DNA of 64,000 bases, from NCBI GenBank assembly GCA_017551865.1, contig JAFZKB010000029.1:62001-126000 (forward strand). Direction: 5' to 3'. Of this stretch, positions 19,695-29,011 are shown piece by piece. The notes below the pieces were generated by a model that searched no databases, was not told the origin of the DNA, and saw only the letters and a program-made list of their open reading frames with translations. Position numbers and translations under genes: made by a program. Position 1 is the stretch's first letter. Every line of letters starts with the position of its first letter. The stretch comes from Clostridiales bacterium (GTDB taxonomy: Bacteria; Bacillota; Clostridia; Saccharofermentanales; Saccharofermentanaceae).

Positions 19695-21485
19695 ATGCTT
19701 TTCTATTATGAGTTCCTTTTGGGACTGTCGATCTGTTTTACATTGATCTATGCATATATCTGGCACAAGAGGTTCGATGTGAATATCACATTGATCTTCC
19801 TTCTTGTACCATTAAGCAATCTGGCCAATGTGGCCGTGGCCAGATCCGAGAACATCAATGAAGCGATCCTCGGAACGAAGATCACCTATATCACGGGGTG
19901 TTTTACGATCCTCTTTATCATGTTCACGATCCTCGAACTGTGCCACTTTACGATCCCCAAAGCCCTTCAGGGAACACTCGTTGCCGTTTCGATGCTCCTT
20001 TACCTTCCTGTACTTACGATCGGAGATTCGGATATCTTCTATAAGAGTGTGGATTACACGACAAAAAACGGCGTATCCATGCTGACCGGAAAGGAATACG
20101 GTGTCTTCCATACGATCCTTTATGTCTGGATCTTCATATGCTTTACCGTATGTATCATCTCCCTGATCTACAGCCATATAAGAAGAAACGACGTTTCTCA
20201 TAAGATCATCTATCTTCTTATGGTGCCCGTCATCGTGGCGATGGTCTCTTTCTTCGGCGGACGAATGATCACCAAGGAGATCGAACTGATCCCTGCCGCA
20301 TATGTGTTTGCCCAGATCTTTTACCTGCTGATCGCCTATAAACTTGAACTTTACGATATCAATGACTCGGGCCTCGAATCACTTGTCCAGAAGGGCGATA
20401 CGGGCTTTATCTCGATCGACTACCGCCTGCGTTATCTCGGCTCGAACGAAACGGCGAAGGAATGGCTGCCGTTCCTTAAAGACCTGCATGTCGATTCCTT
20501 TATCAACAAGGATCCGAAACATAGAGAGACGATCCTTTCGTGGATCCAGCAGTTCAACGAAGGCAAGATTGACAAGGACAACCAGATTCACTATCGGAGT
20601 GCAGACGGGGAGAAGGTCTTCCTCGTCGATGTCAACCATCTCTACGACGCACAGCGCCGGCAGGGGTATCAGATCTTCATCACAGATGACACGGCAGACA
20701 TCAAGTACATCGAGTTCCAGGAAAAGTTTACGACTGTTCTTCGCTACGAAGTTGACCAGAAGACCGAGCGGATCCGCCAGATGAACGACCACCTGCTTTT
20801 CAGCATGGCGACCATGGTTGAAAGCAGAGACCCGTTCACGGGTGGTCACATCCGCCGTACGAGCGAAGGCGTCCGCATGATCATCGAACAGATGGAGAAA
20901 GATAATGTCTTAAATCTTTCGAAGAAGTTCGGCGGATATGTCATCAAGGCGGCCCCGATGCACGATATCGGAAAGATCGCAGTTCCGGATGCGGTGCTTC
21001 TTAAGCCGGGACGATATGAACCCGAAGAGTATGAGATCATGAAGTCGCACTCCGCGGAAGGCGCGCGCGTCGTCGAAGAGATCTTAAAGGATACGGATGA
21101 CGAAGACTTCAAGCGTATCGCTGCCAACGTCGCCCATTACCATCACGAAAGATGGGACGGAAACGGCTATCCGGAAAAACTTTCCGGCCACGACATCCCG
21201 CTCGAGGCCAGGATCATGGCGATCGCCGATGTCTATGACGCACTCGTAAGTAAACGTGTCTATAAGGCGAAGATGCCTTTTGAGAAAGCCGATTCGATCA
21301 TCATGGAAGGTATGGGCACGCAGTTCGACCCATCACTAGAGAAGTACTACGTGGCGGCCCGCCCGCAGTTTGAGGCATATTATGAGAGCCAGCTCAACGA
21401 AGACGCGACGCAGCATGGCGAGCATCCGGAGGTCGAAGGCGAGAAAAAAGATGAGGAGAACAAGCCTGCTGAAGAAGAGAAGTAA
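19695..21485 (+). CDS. Membrane HD-GYP phosphodiesterase with PAS-like domain
   Basis: Start at 19695 after GGGGGGAGAG; the upstream TTG at 19674 is less likely. The N-terminal ~215 residues hold about seven TM helices of the sensor type found on histidine kinases and HD-GYP proteins. A PAS-like segment (about 225-330) and a short coiled coil follow, then a complete HD-GYP domain: HDIGK, HHERWDGNGYP and the downstream RIMAIADVYDAL. It should hydrolyse cyclic di-GMP (or a related cyclic dinucleotide) in response to a membrane or extracellular cue. The C-terminal ~35 residues are an acidic Glu/Lys tail. Confidence 0.9.
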   Translation: MLFYYEFLLGLSICFTLIYAYIWHKRFDVNITLIFLLVPLSNLANVAVARSENINEAILGTKITYITGCFTILFIMFTILELCHFTIPKALQGTLVAVSMLLYLPVLTIGDSDIFYKSVDYTTKNGVSMLTGKEYGVFHTILYVWIFICFTVCIISLIYSHIRRNDVSHKIIYLLMVPVIVAMVSFFGGRMITKEIELIPAAYVFAQIFYLLIAYKLELYDINDSGLESLVQKGDTGFISIDYRLRYLGSNETAKEWLPFLKDLHVDSFINKDPKHRETILSWIQQFNEGKIDKDNQIHYRSADGEKVFLVDVNHLYDAQRRQGYQIFITDDTADIKYIEFQEKFTTVLRYEVDQKTERIRQMNDHLLFSMATMVESRDPFTGGHIRRTSEGVRMIIEQMEKDNVLNLSKKFGGYVIKAAPMHDIGKIAVPDAVLLKPGRYEPEEYEIMKSHSAEGARVVEEILKDTDDEDFKRIAANVAHYHHERWDGNGYPEKLSGHDIPLEARIMAIADVYDALVSKRVYKAKMPFEKADSIIMEGMGTQFDPSLEKYYVAARPQFEAYYESQLNEDATQHGEHPEVEGEKKDEENKPAEEEK

Positions 21486-21613
21486 GATCAGGTCGAACGG
21501 ATCTTTTCACAAAGTAAAGCAATCCTTCTTATTTTGTTAACAAATGTGCCATAGTCCATACACTTTTCTTCTTTAGAATAAAGCCATAGAAAGAAACAAA
21601 GGAGGACAGACCG

Positions 21614-21700
21614 ATGCAGGATGAACATACAACTCAGGCAATTGGTTTTGGCGAATCCTCCAGTTGCTTGAGTGAAGAATCAGAAAGAGTTTCTCTTTAA
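21614..21700 (+). CDS. Possible 28-residue small protein
   Basis: AAAGGAGG lies 8 bases before an ATG opening a 28-codon frame (MQDEHTTQAIGFGE, then SSSCLSEESERVSL). The peptide is polar and acidic with one Cys, without a signal sequence or TM helix. A strong terminator follows at 21744, giving the layout of a short monocistronic transcript. No family was recognised. The ribosome binding site is as good as any in the window, but the evidence is only the site, the frame and the terminator. Confidence 0.45.
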   Translation: MQDEHTTQAIGFGESSSCLSEESERVSL

Positions 21701-21743
21701 GTTTTATGAGTTTGTAAAGCGTCTGAAAATGACGAAAGAATAT

Positions 21744-21777
21744 ACCCTGAAGCGAAAAACTTCAGGGTTTTCTTTTT
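21744..21777 (+). terminator. Terminator after the 28-aa ORF
   Basis: The stem ACCCTGAAG / CTTCAGGGT (21744-21752 with 21760-21768), 7-base loop, then TTTCTTTTT. The only upstream candidate genes are the 28-aa ORF and the HD-GYP gene. Confidence 0.9.
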
Positions 21778-21809
21778 GCGAAAACAAAAAAGCAAAACAG
21801 CAAATCAAA

Positions 21810-21838
21810 TTGACACCTGTCCTGAATACCCATATACT
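21810..21838 (+). promoter_or_regulatory. Promoter of the first LRR-FN3 gene
   Basis: TTGACA (21810-21815), 17-bp spacer, TATACT (21833-21838). The sequence from AAATTGACA to CCATATACTC closely matches the promoter of the second LRR-FN3 gene at 24043, so the two genes were duplicated with their promoters. About 115 nt of leader follow, without a recognised structure. Confidence 0.8.
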
Positions 21839-21960
21839 CAAAATTGGAATTGGTAAAGGATCTGTTTGGTTGGGGGACTTTCAGAAAACTAACCGCTTCT
21901 GAATCATAAAGAACAGATGGGCCTATGTGGGGATGAGAAGGATTTCAGAGGTGATTATTC

Positions 21961-23997
21961 ATGAGAAAAACAATATCTGCGGTTATACTGACCGCAGCCG
22001 TAGCCGTGTCCGCTGTGGCACTTGCAAAACTTCCGGCACTTCGTGCAGACGAATCTAAAGTATACGTTGAGAACTCCTATGCCGTGCCATCGGGAGATGT
22101 AGCGATCAATTCTACAAACTTCCCGGATGCAAATTTCAGAACTTATGTATCTCAGTTCGATAAAGACAACAGCGGCGGATTGAGTACAAGTGAGATCAGT
22201 GCAGTGACCGCGATCGACTGCAGTTCCAATTCTATATCTGATTTGACAGGAATCTCCTATTTTACCGCGCTGAAGACCCTGAACTGTAAAGACAACCAGA
22301 TATCCAAATTAAATCTGCGTTCGAATACCGCACTTCAAACTGTATCCTGCAGCAATAACAGACTGACATCACTAAATGTGAATGGCCTTACCAGGCTCGG
22401 AATATTGGAGTGCAGAAACAACCAGCTTTCCTCCATCGATGTAGAAAGGAATACGGCGCTTTACAATTTTGACTGCACTTCCAATAAACTAACCTCGCTC
22501 AATGTGAAAAAGAATACGGAACTCAAATATCTGTATTGCAGCTTCAACGAAATAACGGAACTGGATGTAAGCAAAAATCCAAGCCTGAGATACCTGTATT
22601 GCTACAAAACGGGAATCAGCCAACTGGATGTAGAGAACTGCCAGTACTTGCACAACATTATAAGGAATATACCATTTAGTGTCCGAAACTCCTACAAATT
22701 CGTTAAAGGAACACTGAATGATCTGCCTATCGAACTTTACGTAAATCCGGATTGTAATGTATATCCGGTAGCGATCAACGAGACAAACTTCCCGGATAAC
22801 AATTACAGAATTTTAGTTACACAATTTGATATAAGTGGCAATGATTCAGAATTAAGCCTGCTTGAGATCCAGGCTGTAAAAGAAATGCATTGCTGGGGAG
22901 AGATATATAGTCTTCAGGGTATCGAGTATTTCACGTCACTTACTAATCTGCATTGTTACAAATGCAAACTTACGGCTCTTGATGTAAGCAAGAATACTGT
23001 TCTAGAGTTTATTGATTGTAGCGACAACCAACTTACAACCCTTGATTTAAGCAAGAATACGAAACTCGAAATATTGTCGTGCTACGACAATCAACTAACA
23101 TCCCTTGATGTAAGCAAGAATACTGCTCTAAGGGAGTTATACTGTTACAACAATCAACTAACAACTCTTGATGTAAGCGAAACCACAGAACTTGAGTGGT
23201 TGAATTGTGGTTGTAATGAACTGACATATTTGGACTTAAGTAAGAATACGGAACTTCAGAGGTTACGATGTGAAGACAATCAACTGACATCTCTGGATAT
23301 TCATCTTTGCCCAAAGCTTGAGTCATTAGTGAAGGCGAGTGAAAGGCGAGAATTCGAAGATCATTCTTATTTTTCCTCTTCTACTGCCCTTTTGTATTTT
23401 GACAAAAATGTCACCCTCATCACCTCAGACGGAGCTTTGGTGGGTACCATAATCAAGCTGAAAGCCGTGTCTGCCGGAAGGAACAAGGTCAAACTTACCT
23501 GGGATCCGATAAGTGAAGCAGATGGATATCTTGTTTATGGACAAAAGAACGGAAAATATGCTTATGTCGGCATGACCACACAGGGTACGACATTTACAGA
23601 TACCAAGGCACTGGATAATGACTGGAATTATTACTGGGTCTTTGCCTATGCCAAAGACAGCCATGCCAAAATGATCCCCGGCGGCTGCCTGAAGTATGTG
23701 TATGCCAAGGGCGTCTGTCTTGCGGTAACGAACCTGAAAGCGTCTTCCGGAACCGGATATGTGAAGCTTTCGTGGACAGCCTCTGCCGGAGCGGACGGTT
23801 ATCTCGTCTATGGTATCCGTCCGGGTGGAGCATCTTATGGCTATATCGGCATGACGACCCAGGGCACGACTTTTACTGATACAAAAGCATCGAAAGCGGA
23901 CTACACGTTCTACTGGGTGTTCCCGTATCACAAGGATGCAAGCGGGAACATGATCGTCGGCGGAACTGCTAAGTACACTTACGGAAAAGCAAGGTAG
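21961..23997 (+). CDS. Secreted LRR protein with two FN3-like modules
   Basis: A 678-residue protein with a signal peptide (MRKTISAVILTAAVAVSAVA). An EF-hand-like loop, DKDNSGGLS, lies near residue 70. Two blocks of ~21-residue leucine-rich repeats of the bacterial cysteine type (pattern LxCxxNxLTxLDVSKNT) run over residues about 80-230 and 295-450, each preceded by an INxTNFPD segment. The C terminus has two fibronectin-III-like modules (LTWDPISEADGYLVY and LSWTASAGADGYLVY). No sortase motif or TM anchor is visible, so it is released or held non-covalently. It is likely an adhesion or polymer-binding surface protein. Confidence 0.88.
   Translation: MRKTISAVILTAAVAVSAVALAKLPALRADESKVYVENSYAVPSGDVAINSTNFPDANFRTYVSQFDKDNSGGLSTSEISAVTAIDCSSNSISDLTGISYFTALKTLNCKDNQISKLNLRSNTALQTVSCSNNRLTSLNVNGLTRLGILECRNNQLSSIDVERNTALYNFDCTSNKLTSLNVKKNTELKYLYCSFNEITELDVSKNPSLRYLYCYKTGISQLDVENCQYLHNIIRNIPFSVRNSYKFVKGTLNDLPIELYVNPDCNVYPVAINETNFPDNNYRILVTQFDISGNDSELSLLEIQAVKEMHCWGEIYSLQGIEYFTSLTNLHCYKCKLTALDVSKNTVLEFIDCSDNQLTTLDLSKNTKLEILSCYDNQLTSLDVSKNTALRELYCYNNQLTTLDVSETTELEWLNCGCNELTYLDLSKNTELQRLRCEDNQLTSLDIHLCPKLESLVKASERREFEDHSYFSSSTALLYFDKNVTLITSDGALVGTIIKLKAVSAGRNKVKLTWDPISEADGYLVYGQKNGKYAYVGMTTQGTTFTDTKALDNDWNYYWVFAYAKDSHAKMIPGGCLKYVYAKGVCLAVTNLKASSGTGYVKLSWTASAGADGYLVYGIRPGGASYGYIGMTTQGTTFTDTKASKADYTFYWVFPYHKDASGNMIVGGTAKYTYGKAR
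22975..23310 (+). repeat. 63-bp coding repeats of the LRR block
   Basis: Five consecutive 63-bp units encode 21-residue LRRs; the core CTTGATGTAAGCAAGAATAC recurs at 63-bp intervals (about 22979, 23042, 23105, 23168, 23231) with few changes. The low divergence points to recent expansion. Confidence 0.75.
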
Positions 23998-24042
23998 AAG
24001 AGATCTTATTTGTGCTGCCAATAAACTGAGCTGCGAATGAAA

Positions 24043-24071
24043 TTGACATGCGCCTGAAACGTCCATATACT
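24043..24071 (+). promoter_or_regulatory. Promoter of the second LRR-FN3 gene
   Basis: TTGACA (24043-24048), 17-bp spacer, TATACT (24066-24071); nearly the same sequence and spacing as the promoter at 21810. Confidence 0.8.
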
Positions 24072-24106
24072 CGTATTGGGGATAGATGGAATGGAAGAGG
24101 TACGTT

Positions 24107-25552
24107 ATGAAAAAGAAAGCATTATCGGCTATAGTTTTTGCTACTTTGATTGTTATTTCCGAAGTTGCGTTTACAGGATTTTCGATCTTTCGTGAAGAGG
24201 TGGCCGAGACCATCACACTTCAGAAATGTGCGGTGCCTGCTGGAGAAGTTGCGCTCAACGAAACAAACTTTCCGGATGCGAATTTCTTAAGCTTTGTATC
24301 GAAGTACGATAAAGACAAAAGCGGCGGGTTAAGTGCAAGTGAGATCAAATCTGTGACTGAGATCGGCTGTAGCGACATGAACATATCTGATCTCAAAGGC
24401 ATCGAATATTTCACATCTCTTAGATGGTTAGATTGCACTTTCAACCAGCTCACTTCGCTTGATGTGCGTAGTAACACGCAGCTTATCACTTTGTATTGTG
24501 CATTTAACCAGCTGACTTTACTTGATGTAAGTAAGAATCTCTCTCTTAAGTCTTTGAACTGCGATTGGAACGCATTATCTTCGCTTGATGTGAGCAGAAA
24601 CCTCTCTCTTGAAGGGTTGACGTGCAGTTTCAACGATCTGACTACACTTAATGTAAGCAAAAATACAGAACTTGAGTGGTTGAATTGTGGTTGTAATGAA
24701 CTCACAAATTTGGACTTAAGTAAGAACTCGGAACTTGACGGTCTGTCTTGCTACCGGAATCAATTGACTTCGCTGGATGTGACAAGAAACAAAAAACTTA
24801 CTTACCTTGCTTGTGAAGGAAATCAGATAAAGAAACTCGATATCCATCTTTGCCCGAAGCTTCTTGAACTAATCACTAAGGAAACAAGGAAGGAAGAAAA
24901 GACGGATTTCTTTGATTCCTACTATTACGGATCTTCCCAAGATGATGATTATTTCGGGTACGATAAAAGTGTTACTCTTATCACAAAAGGTCCTTCTGTA
25001 GGAAAAGTGACCGGCCTCAAAGCTGTTTCTGCCGGAAGGAATAAAGTGAAACTGACCTGGAATGCCGTCGATGGTGCAGTAGGGTATCTTGTTTATGCCC
25101 AGAAGGATAAGAAGTACGGGTATGTCGGCATGACTACTCAGGGCACGACTTTTACGGATACGAAAGCTCTGGATACAGACTATAACTACTATTGGGTATT
25201 TGCTTATGTAAAAGATATCGATGGCAGCATGGTGGCCGGCGGTTGTGAGAAGTATGTGTATGCCAAGGGCGTCTGCCTGGCGGTAACGAACCTGAAAGCG
25301 TCTTCCGGAACCGGCTATGTGAAGCTTTCGTGGACAGCCTCCGCCGGAGCGGACGGATACCTTATCTATGGCATCCGTCCGGGAGCGGCATATGGCTATA
25401 TCGGCATGACGACCCAGGGCACGACTTTTACTGATACAAAAGCATCGAAAGCGGACTACACATTCTACTGGGTGTTCCCGTATCACAAGGATGCAAGCGG
25501 GAACATGATCGTCGGCGGAACTGCCAAGTATACTTACGGAAAAGCAAGGTAG
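24107..25552 (+). CDS. Secreted LRR protein with two FN3-like modules (paralogue)
   Basis: Start at 24107 after GGAAGAGG; the ATG at 24086 is 7 codons upstream without a site. It has a signal peptide (MKKKALSAIVFATLIVISEV), the EF-hand-like DKDKSGGLS, one LRR block (about residues 90-260) and the two FN3-like modules of its neighbour. It is 481 residues because it lacks the second LRR block. The last ~300 bp are nearly identical to the 3' end of the gene at 21961, including silent sites, as is a stretch of about 40 bp in the LRR block (near 24665 and 23187), so the pair is recent or undergoing gene conversion. Confidence 0.88.
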   Translation: MKKKALSAIVFATLIVISEVAFTGFSIFREEVAETITLQKCAVPAGEVALNETNFPDANFLSFVSKYDKDKSGGLSASEIKSVTEIGCSDMNISDLKGIEYFTSLRWLDCTFNQLTSLDVRSNTQLITLYCAFNQLTLLDVSKNLSLKSLNCDWNALSSLDVSRNLSLEGLTCSFNDLTTLNVSKNTELEWLNCGCNELTNLDLSKNSELDGLSCYRNQLTSLDVTRNKKLTYLACEGNQIKKLDIHLCPKLLELITKETRKEEKTDFFDSYYYGSSQDDDYFGYDKSVTLITKGPSVGKVTGLKAVSAGRNKVKLTWNAVDGAVGYLVYAQKDKKYGYVGMTTQGTTFTDTKALDTDYNYYWVFAYVKDIDGSMVAGGCEKYVYAKGVCLAVTNLKASSGTGYVKLSWTASAGADGYLIYGIRPGAAYGYIGMTTQGTTFTDTKASKADYTFYWVFPYHKDASGNMIVGGTAKYTYGKAR

Positions 25553-25562
25553 CTTATCGCAA

Positions 25563-27932
25563 TTACTCTTCCTTCAGAATACGTACCGGCTCGAGTTTGC
25601 TGATGGACCGTGAGTTCAGATAGCTGGTTACAAGTGCGCAGACCAGGATGATCAGGAACGTCAGGAGAAACCAGATCGGGCTTGTCGTAAAGTTGTTCTG
25701 CTTGATGCCGAAGGCGCTCAGTCCTATGAGCATGAAATCATTTGACATCAAGATTTGAATGAGGAACCCGAAGAGAACCCCGATGACGATGATCGGAATA
25801 TTGGTGAGCATGACCCGTCTGATCAGTTCTCCGGAGGTGTAGCCGAGGGCTTTGCTCACACCGATCTCGGTCCTTTCGCGGATGATCTGTGATCTCGTAA
25901 GGAGGATCTCGGTCAGGATCACGACGAAACATGTCATGAAGACGAAGAGCACACAGATGGCGACCATCGCGGAGGTCAGGGAATCGATCGTGGCACCGAT
26001 GAGGTTCTGGACCAGGATAACGCCGTGGGTCGGATATTTATCTGCCCAATCTTTCGCGAAGGCCTTTGCCTCGGAGGAATCTTTGAGATAGACGACTACA
26101 CTGCCATACTTGTAGTCCGGCTTGATTCGTTTGATGCCTTCTTCGGACATGAGGGCCTTTTTTCCCATGTTGTTGATCTTCTGGTCGATGCCGGATATGG
26201 TGTAGGCGACGGAGTCTTCTCCGTTGCTGCTTTTAATGTTGATGACATCTCCGACTTTGGCATCGAGTTTCTCAGCTTCGATATAGGTAATGACAACTTC
26301 GTTACCGTTTTCCGGAAGGTGTCCTTCCAGAAGATATTCATACTGCAGAAGGGAAAGATCGTTATATGTGTCTATTCCAAGGGTGGTCGTCTTGTCACGG
26401 CAGGTCACTTCGATACTGGCCAAACTGGTCGATGTCATAATGTGTTCGACTCTCGGATCGGATTCGAGCACAGAAAGGATCTGCTGATCTCCGCCGGTTC
26501 CGATCTGTACATCGCCTGTTTCAAATCCGACAAGTTTCAGCATGGCGGTTCTGTCCAGTGCGAAATTCTGAAGGAGAGAAAAGCCGGTCACCGTGGAGAA
26601 GGTGAGAAGGGCGACGATGAGTGCGATAAAGATACTCTTCTTCGGACGTCCGAGGATACTCTTTCCCGACAGTGCCAGGTCCGTCGGCAGTTTTGTCTTA
26701 TCAAAAGAGAAATGATTCTTCTTGAAATTGTGATTGCTGATTCCAGAACGGAGTGAATCCAAAACGGTGAGCTTCTTGTAACTTCTGGTGGCAAGAAGAG
26801 TTCCGAGGAAAACCATGAGCGGGATACCGATCAAAGTGGAAATAAGAGCGGGGATACAGATCCCGGAAAAACCGGTAAGACCCATGAGAGATCCCTGAAG
26901 TGTGCTGAGCGGCGGGCTGATCAATATACCGATGATCACGGCAGCGACCGTAGCCACGACGCAGATCAGCATCTCCTCGATCACGCAGGAACGGCGGAGT
27001 TCTTTGGCGGTATAGCCGTTGGCCTGTAAAATACCGATGTTCTGAATGTTCATCTCGATGAAGTTTTTGATCGAGAAGTGCATGATGATGAGTGCCAGAC
27101 CAACCAGCATGATCGTAAAGAGCAAGATAATGGAGGAAGCGGTAGCCGTTACAGCAAAACTGCCGTACTCCATGATGTCTCTGGTTACTGTGGTCGGGGC
27201 ATGCCCCGGGAAGGCATTCTGGACGGACTTGTCGTATTGATCCAGATCGACTCCTTCTTCGACATTGCAGTATACGAAGGATCCTGTGTATTCAGGTTCC
27301 AGAGTGGTAGACAGTGTCGAGAAAACATTCGGGCTTATCAGGCAGTAGTACCCGGAAATATTCATGGTCGTGGCGAAATAGATGTGCTCCACATAGCCCT
27401 TGACCGTAAAGGTAAAAGTCATCCCGTTGGCACGGAGCGTCAGGGGATCCCCGACTTTGATCGTGGGAGAAAGGTGATAAGGGATCACGATCTCATTGTC
27501 CTGAAGATTTTGGAATTCTTCGGGATAGGAATTGAGATATGTCCGTACGGAGCTGTCCTGAAGGAAGAACTGATACGAGGCCGCATCTTCCGCAGATTTA
27601 TTGCCGTAGTAGTAATCGGCTGACCACTGTACGATCGGTACGGATTCGCAAAGCGCTGTACCGGGAAGCGAAGCGATCGTATCTTTGAAGAATTCCGAGC
27701 TGCTCTTACCGGAAGAGGATCCGGCTTCCAGAAGGTTAGACGGCTCAAAGGCCGTAAGATCGGAAAAATGGTATTTGCTGTCGCATTCCTTGATGGTGTT
27801 ATCGGAGGAAAGCATCAGGGAAAGACAGGAAAAGAGCAGACAGGCGGCAAGGAAGATCAGGATAAAGAGGATCGCGACCTCGCCTTTATGTTTTTTGAGA
27901 TTGTTTTTTGCAATAAAGAATAAAGAATACAT
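25563..27932 (-). CDS. ABC transporter permease with two FtsX domains
   Basis: A 789-residue FtsX/MacB-type permease with duplicated layout: TM helix (about residues 18-40), an extracytoplasmic domain (to ~250), three TM helices, then a fourth near 430 opening a second extracytoplasmic domain (~455-645) and three final TM helices. It begins 3 bp after its ATPase gene. Such exporters move or sense antimicrobial peptides, bacteriocins or lipoproteins rather than taking up nutrients. It is encoded divergently from a two-component system that probably regulates it. The gene is convergent with the LRR gene at 24107, only 10 bp apart and with no terminator seen. Confidence 0.9.
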   Translation of the reverse strand: MYSLFFIAKNNLKKHKGEVAILFILIFLAACLLFSCLSLMLSSDNTIKECDSKYHFSDLTAFEPSNLLEAGSSSGKSSSEFFKDTIASLPGTALCESVPIVQWSADYYYGNKSAEDAASYQFFLQDSSVRTYLNSYPEEFQNLQDNEIVIPYHLSPTIKVGDPLTLRANGMTFTFTVKGYVEHIYFATTMNISGYYCLISPNVFSTLSTTLEPEYTGSFVYCNVEEGVDLDQYDKSVQNAFPGHAPTTVTRDIMEYGSFAVTATASSIILLFTIMLVGLALIIMHFSIKNFIEMNIQNIGILQANGYTAKELRRSCVIEEMLICVVATVAAVIIGILISPPLSTLQGSLMGLTGFSGICIPALISTLIGIPLMVFLGTLLATRSYKKLTVLDSLRSGISNHNFKKNHFSFDKTKLPTDLALSGKSILGRPKKSIFIALIVALLTFSTVTGFSLLQNFALDRTAMLKLVGFETGDVQIGTGGDQQILSVLESDPRVEHIMTSTSLASIEVTCRDKTTTLGIDTYNDLSLLQYEYLLEGHLPENGNEVVITYIEAEKLDAKVGDVINIKSSNGEDSVAYTISGIDQKINNMGKKALMSEEGIKRIKPDYKYGSVVVYLKDSSEAKAFAKDWADKYPTHGVILVQNLIGATIDSLTSAMVAICVLFVFMTCFVVILTEILLTRSQIIRERTEIGVSKALGYTSGELIRRVMLTNIPIIVIGVLFGFLIQILMSNDFMLIGLSAFGIKQNNFTTSPIWFLLTFLIILVCALVTSYLNSRSISKLEPVRILKEE

Positions 27933-27935
27933 ATC

Positions 27936-28757
27936 TTACCACCCCATATTCGAGAGAAATGTGCGGATCTTCTGGTGACGGTCTTTATCCGGACCGGAGT
28001 ATGGGTCAAGCTCGATCTCGTCGCAGATCACGCCGTCACGAAGATACAGGATACGGTTGCCGCGCTCAGCGGCGGCCAGGGCATGGGTGACCATAACGAT
28101 GCTCTGTCCGCGTCCGTTCATCTCGGAGAGGACATCGAGGATCGCATTGGTATTTTGGGAGTTCAGGGCACCCGTCGGTTCATCGGCGAAGAGGATCTCC
28201 GGATCGTTGATGACGGAGCGGATGAGTGCGACACGCTGCTGCTCACCGCCGCTCAACTGACTGGGGAACTTTCTGAAGGTGTTTTCATCAAGCCCGACAG
28301 AAGAAAGAAGCTTTTTAGATTTTTCCGCCAAGGCTTTTCGGTCCTTATGCTTAAGAAAACCACTGACCATAACGTTGTCCAGAACGCTCATCGTATCGTT
28401 TAAGTAGTTCTGCTGGAACACAAATCCGCAGTGCTTCCTGCGGAAAAGAGCCAGCTGGTCGTTGCTATATCCGGTGATATCTTCCGTGCCATAGCGCACA
28501 CTTCCGAGACTCGGACGGTCCATACCGGAAAGAGCATAGAGAAGTGTGGATTTGCCGGCGCCGGAGTCACCCATGATGACGGTGAAATCTCCTTTGCGGA
28601 TCTGAAGGTTCAGATTTTTCAGAACATGCTGCTGGATGCTCTCATTGGAAAAAGTCTTACAGAGATCTTTGGCTTCCAGAAGGATCTCTTTGGTGTTTAA
28701 GATCTGAACATCTTCTTTCTGAAGATCAGTTTCTTTTTTTTCTTTCATAGTCTGCAT
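27936..28757 (-). CDS. ABC transporter ATP-binding protein
   Basis: A 273-residue ATPase of the MacB/LolD-like family: Walker A GDSGAGKST (residues 63-71), Q-loop VFQQNYL, signature LSGGEQQR and Walker B ILFADEPTGAL. The ribosome binding site AAAAGGAG supports the ATG at 28757. It energises the FtsX-type permease encoded next. An N-terminal Lys/Glu-rich extension of ~20 residues precedes the ATPase fold. Confidence 0.94.
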   Translation of the reverse strand: MQTMKEKKETDLQKEDVQILNTKEILLEAKDLCKTFSNESIQQHVLKNLNLQIRKGDFTVIMGDSGAGKSTLLYALSGMDRPSLGSVRYGTEDITGYSNDQLALFRRKHCGFVFQQNYLNDTMSVLDNVMVSGFLKHKDRKALAEKSKKLLSSVGLDENTFRKFPSQLSGGEQQRVALIRSVINDPEILFADEPTGALNSQNTNAILDVLSEMNGRGQSIVMVTHALAAAERGNRILYLRDGVICDEIELDPYSGPDKDRHQKIRTFLSNMGW

Positions 28758-29011
28758 TATTTGAATCTCCTTTTGCTTTATTCTCTTTTGGTACCGTAGT
28801 GATGGTTTTGCGCGTCCGCTTTCCCCTCACTTTTGGGATCTAACGATTTTAGTGTACGATTCTTCTTTCCGGAATGCTTTACATAAACCTTATGAGATCC
28901 TTAACTGTTTCTTACATGGCTTTCTTAAATGAGGATCTCCTTTTCTTCGGGAAGCAGAGATCCAATCTGTGCTATACTGATGCTAGTTCATCTTAAAAAG
29001 GAGCGGCGCCT

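Noticed and set aside
21672-21902. 76-residue ORF after the 28-aa frame
   Set aside because: It runs through the strong terminator at 21744 and the promoter at 21810 and has no ribosome binding site.
25563-28757. Naming the exporter BceAB
   Set aside because: BceB permeases have ten TM helices with one large outside domain; this one has two outside domains in a duplicated 4+4 layout.
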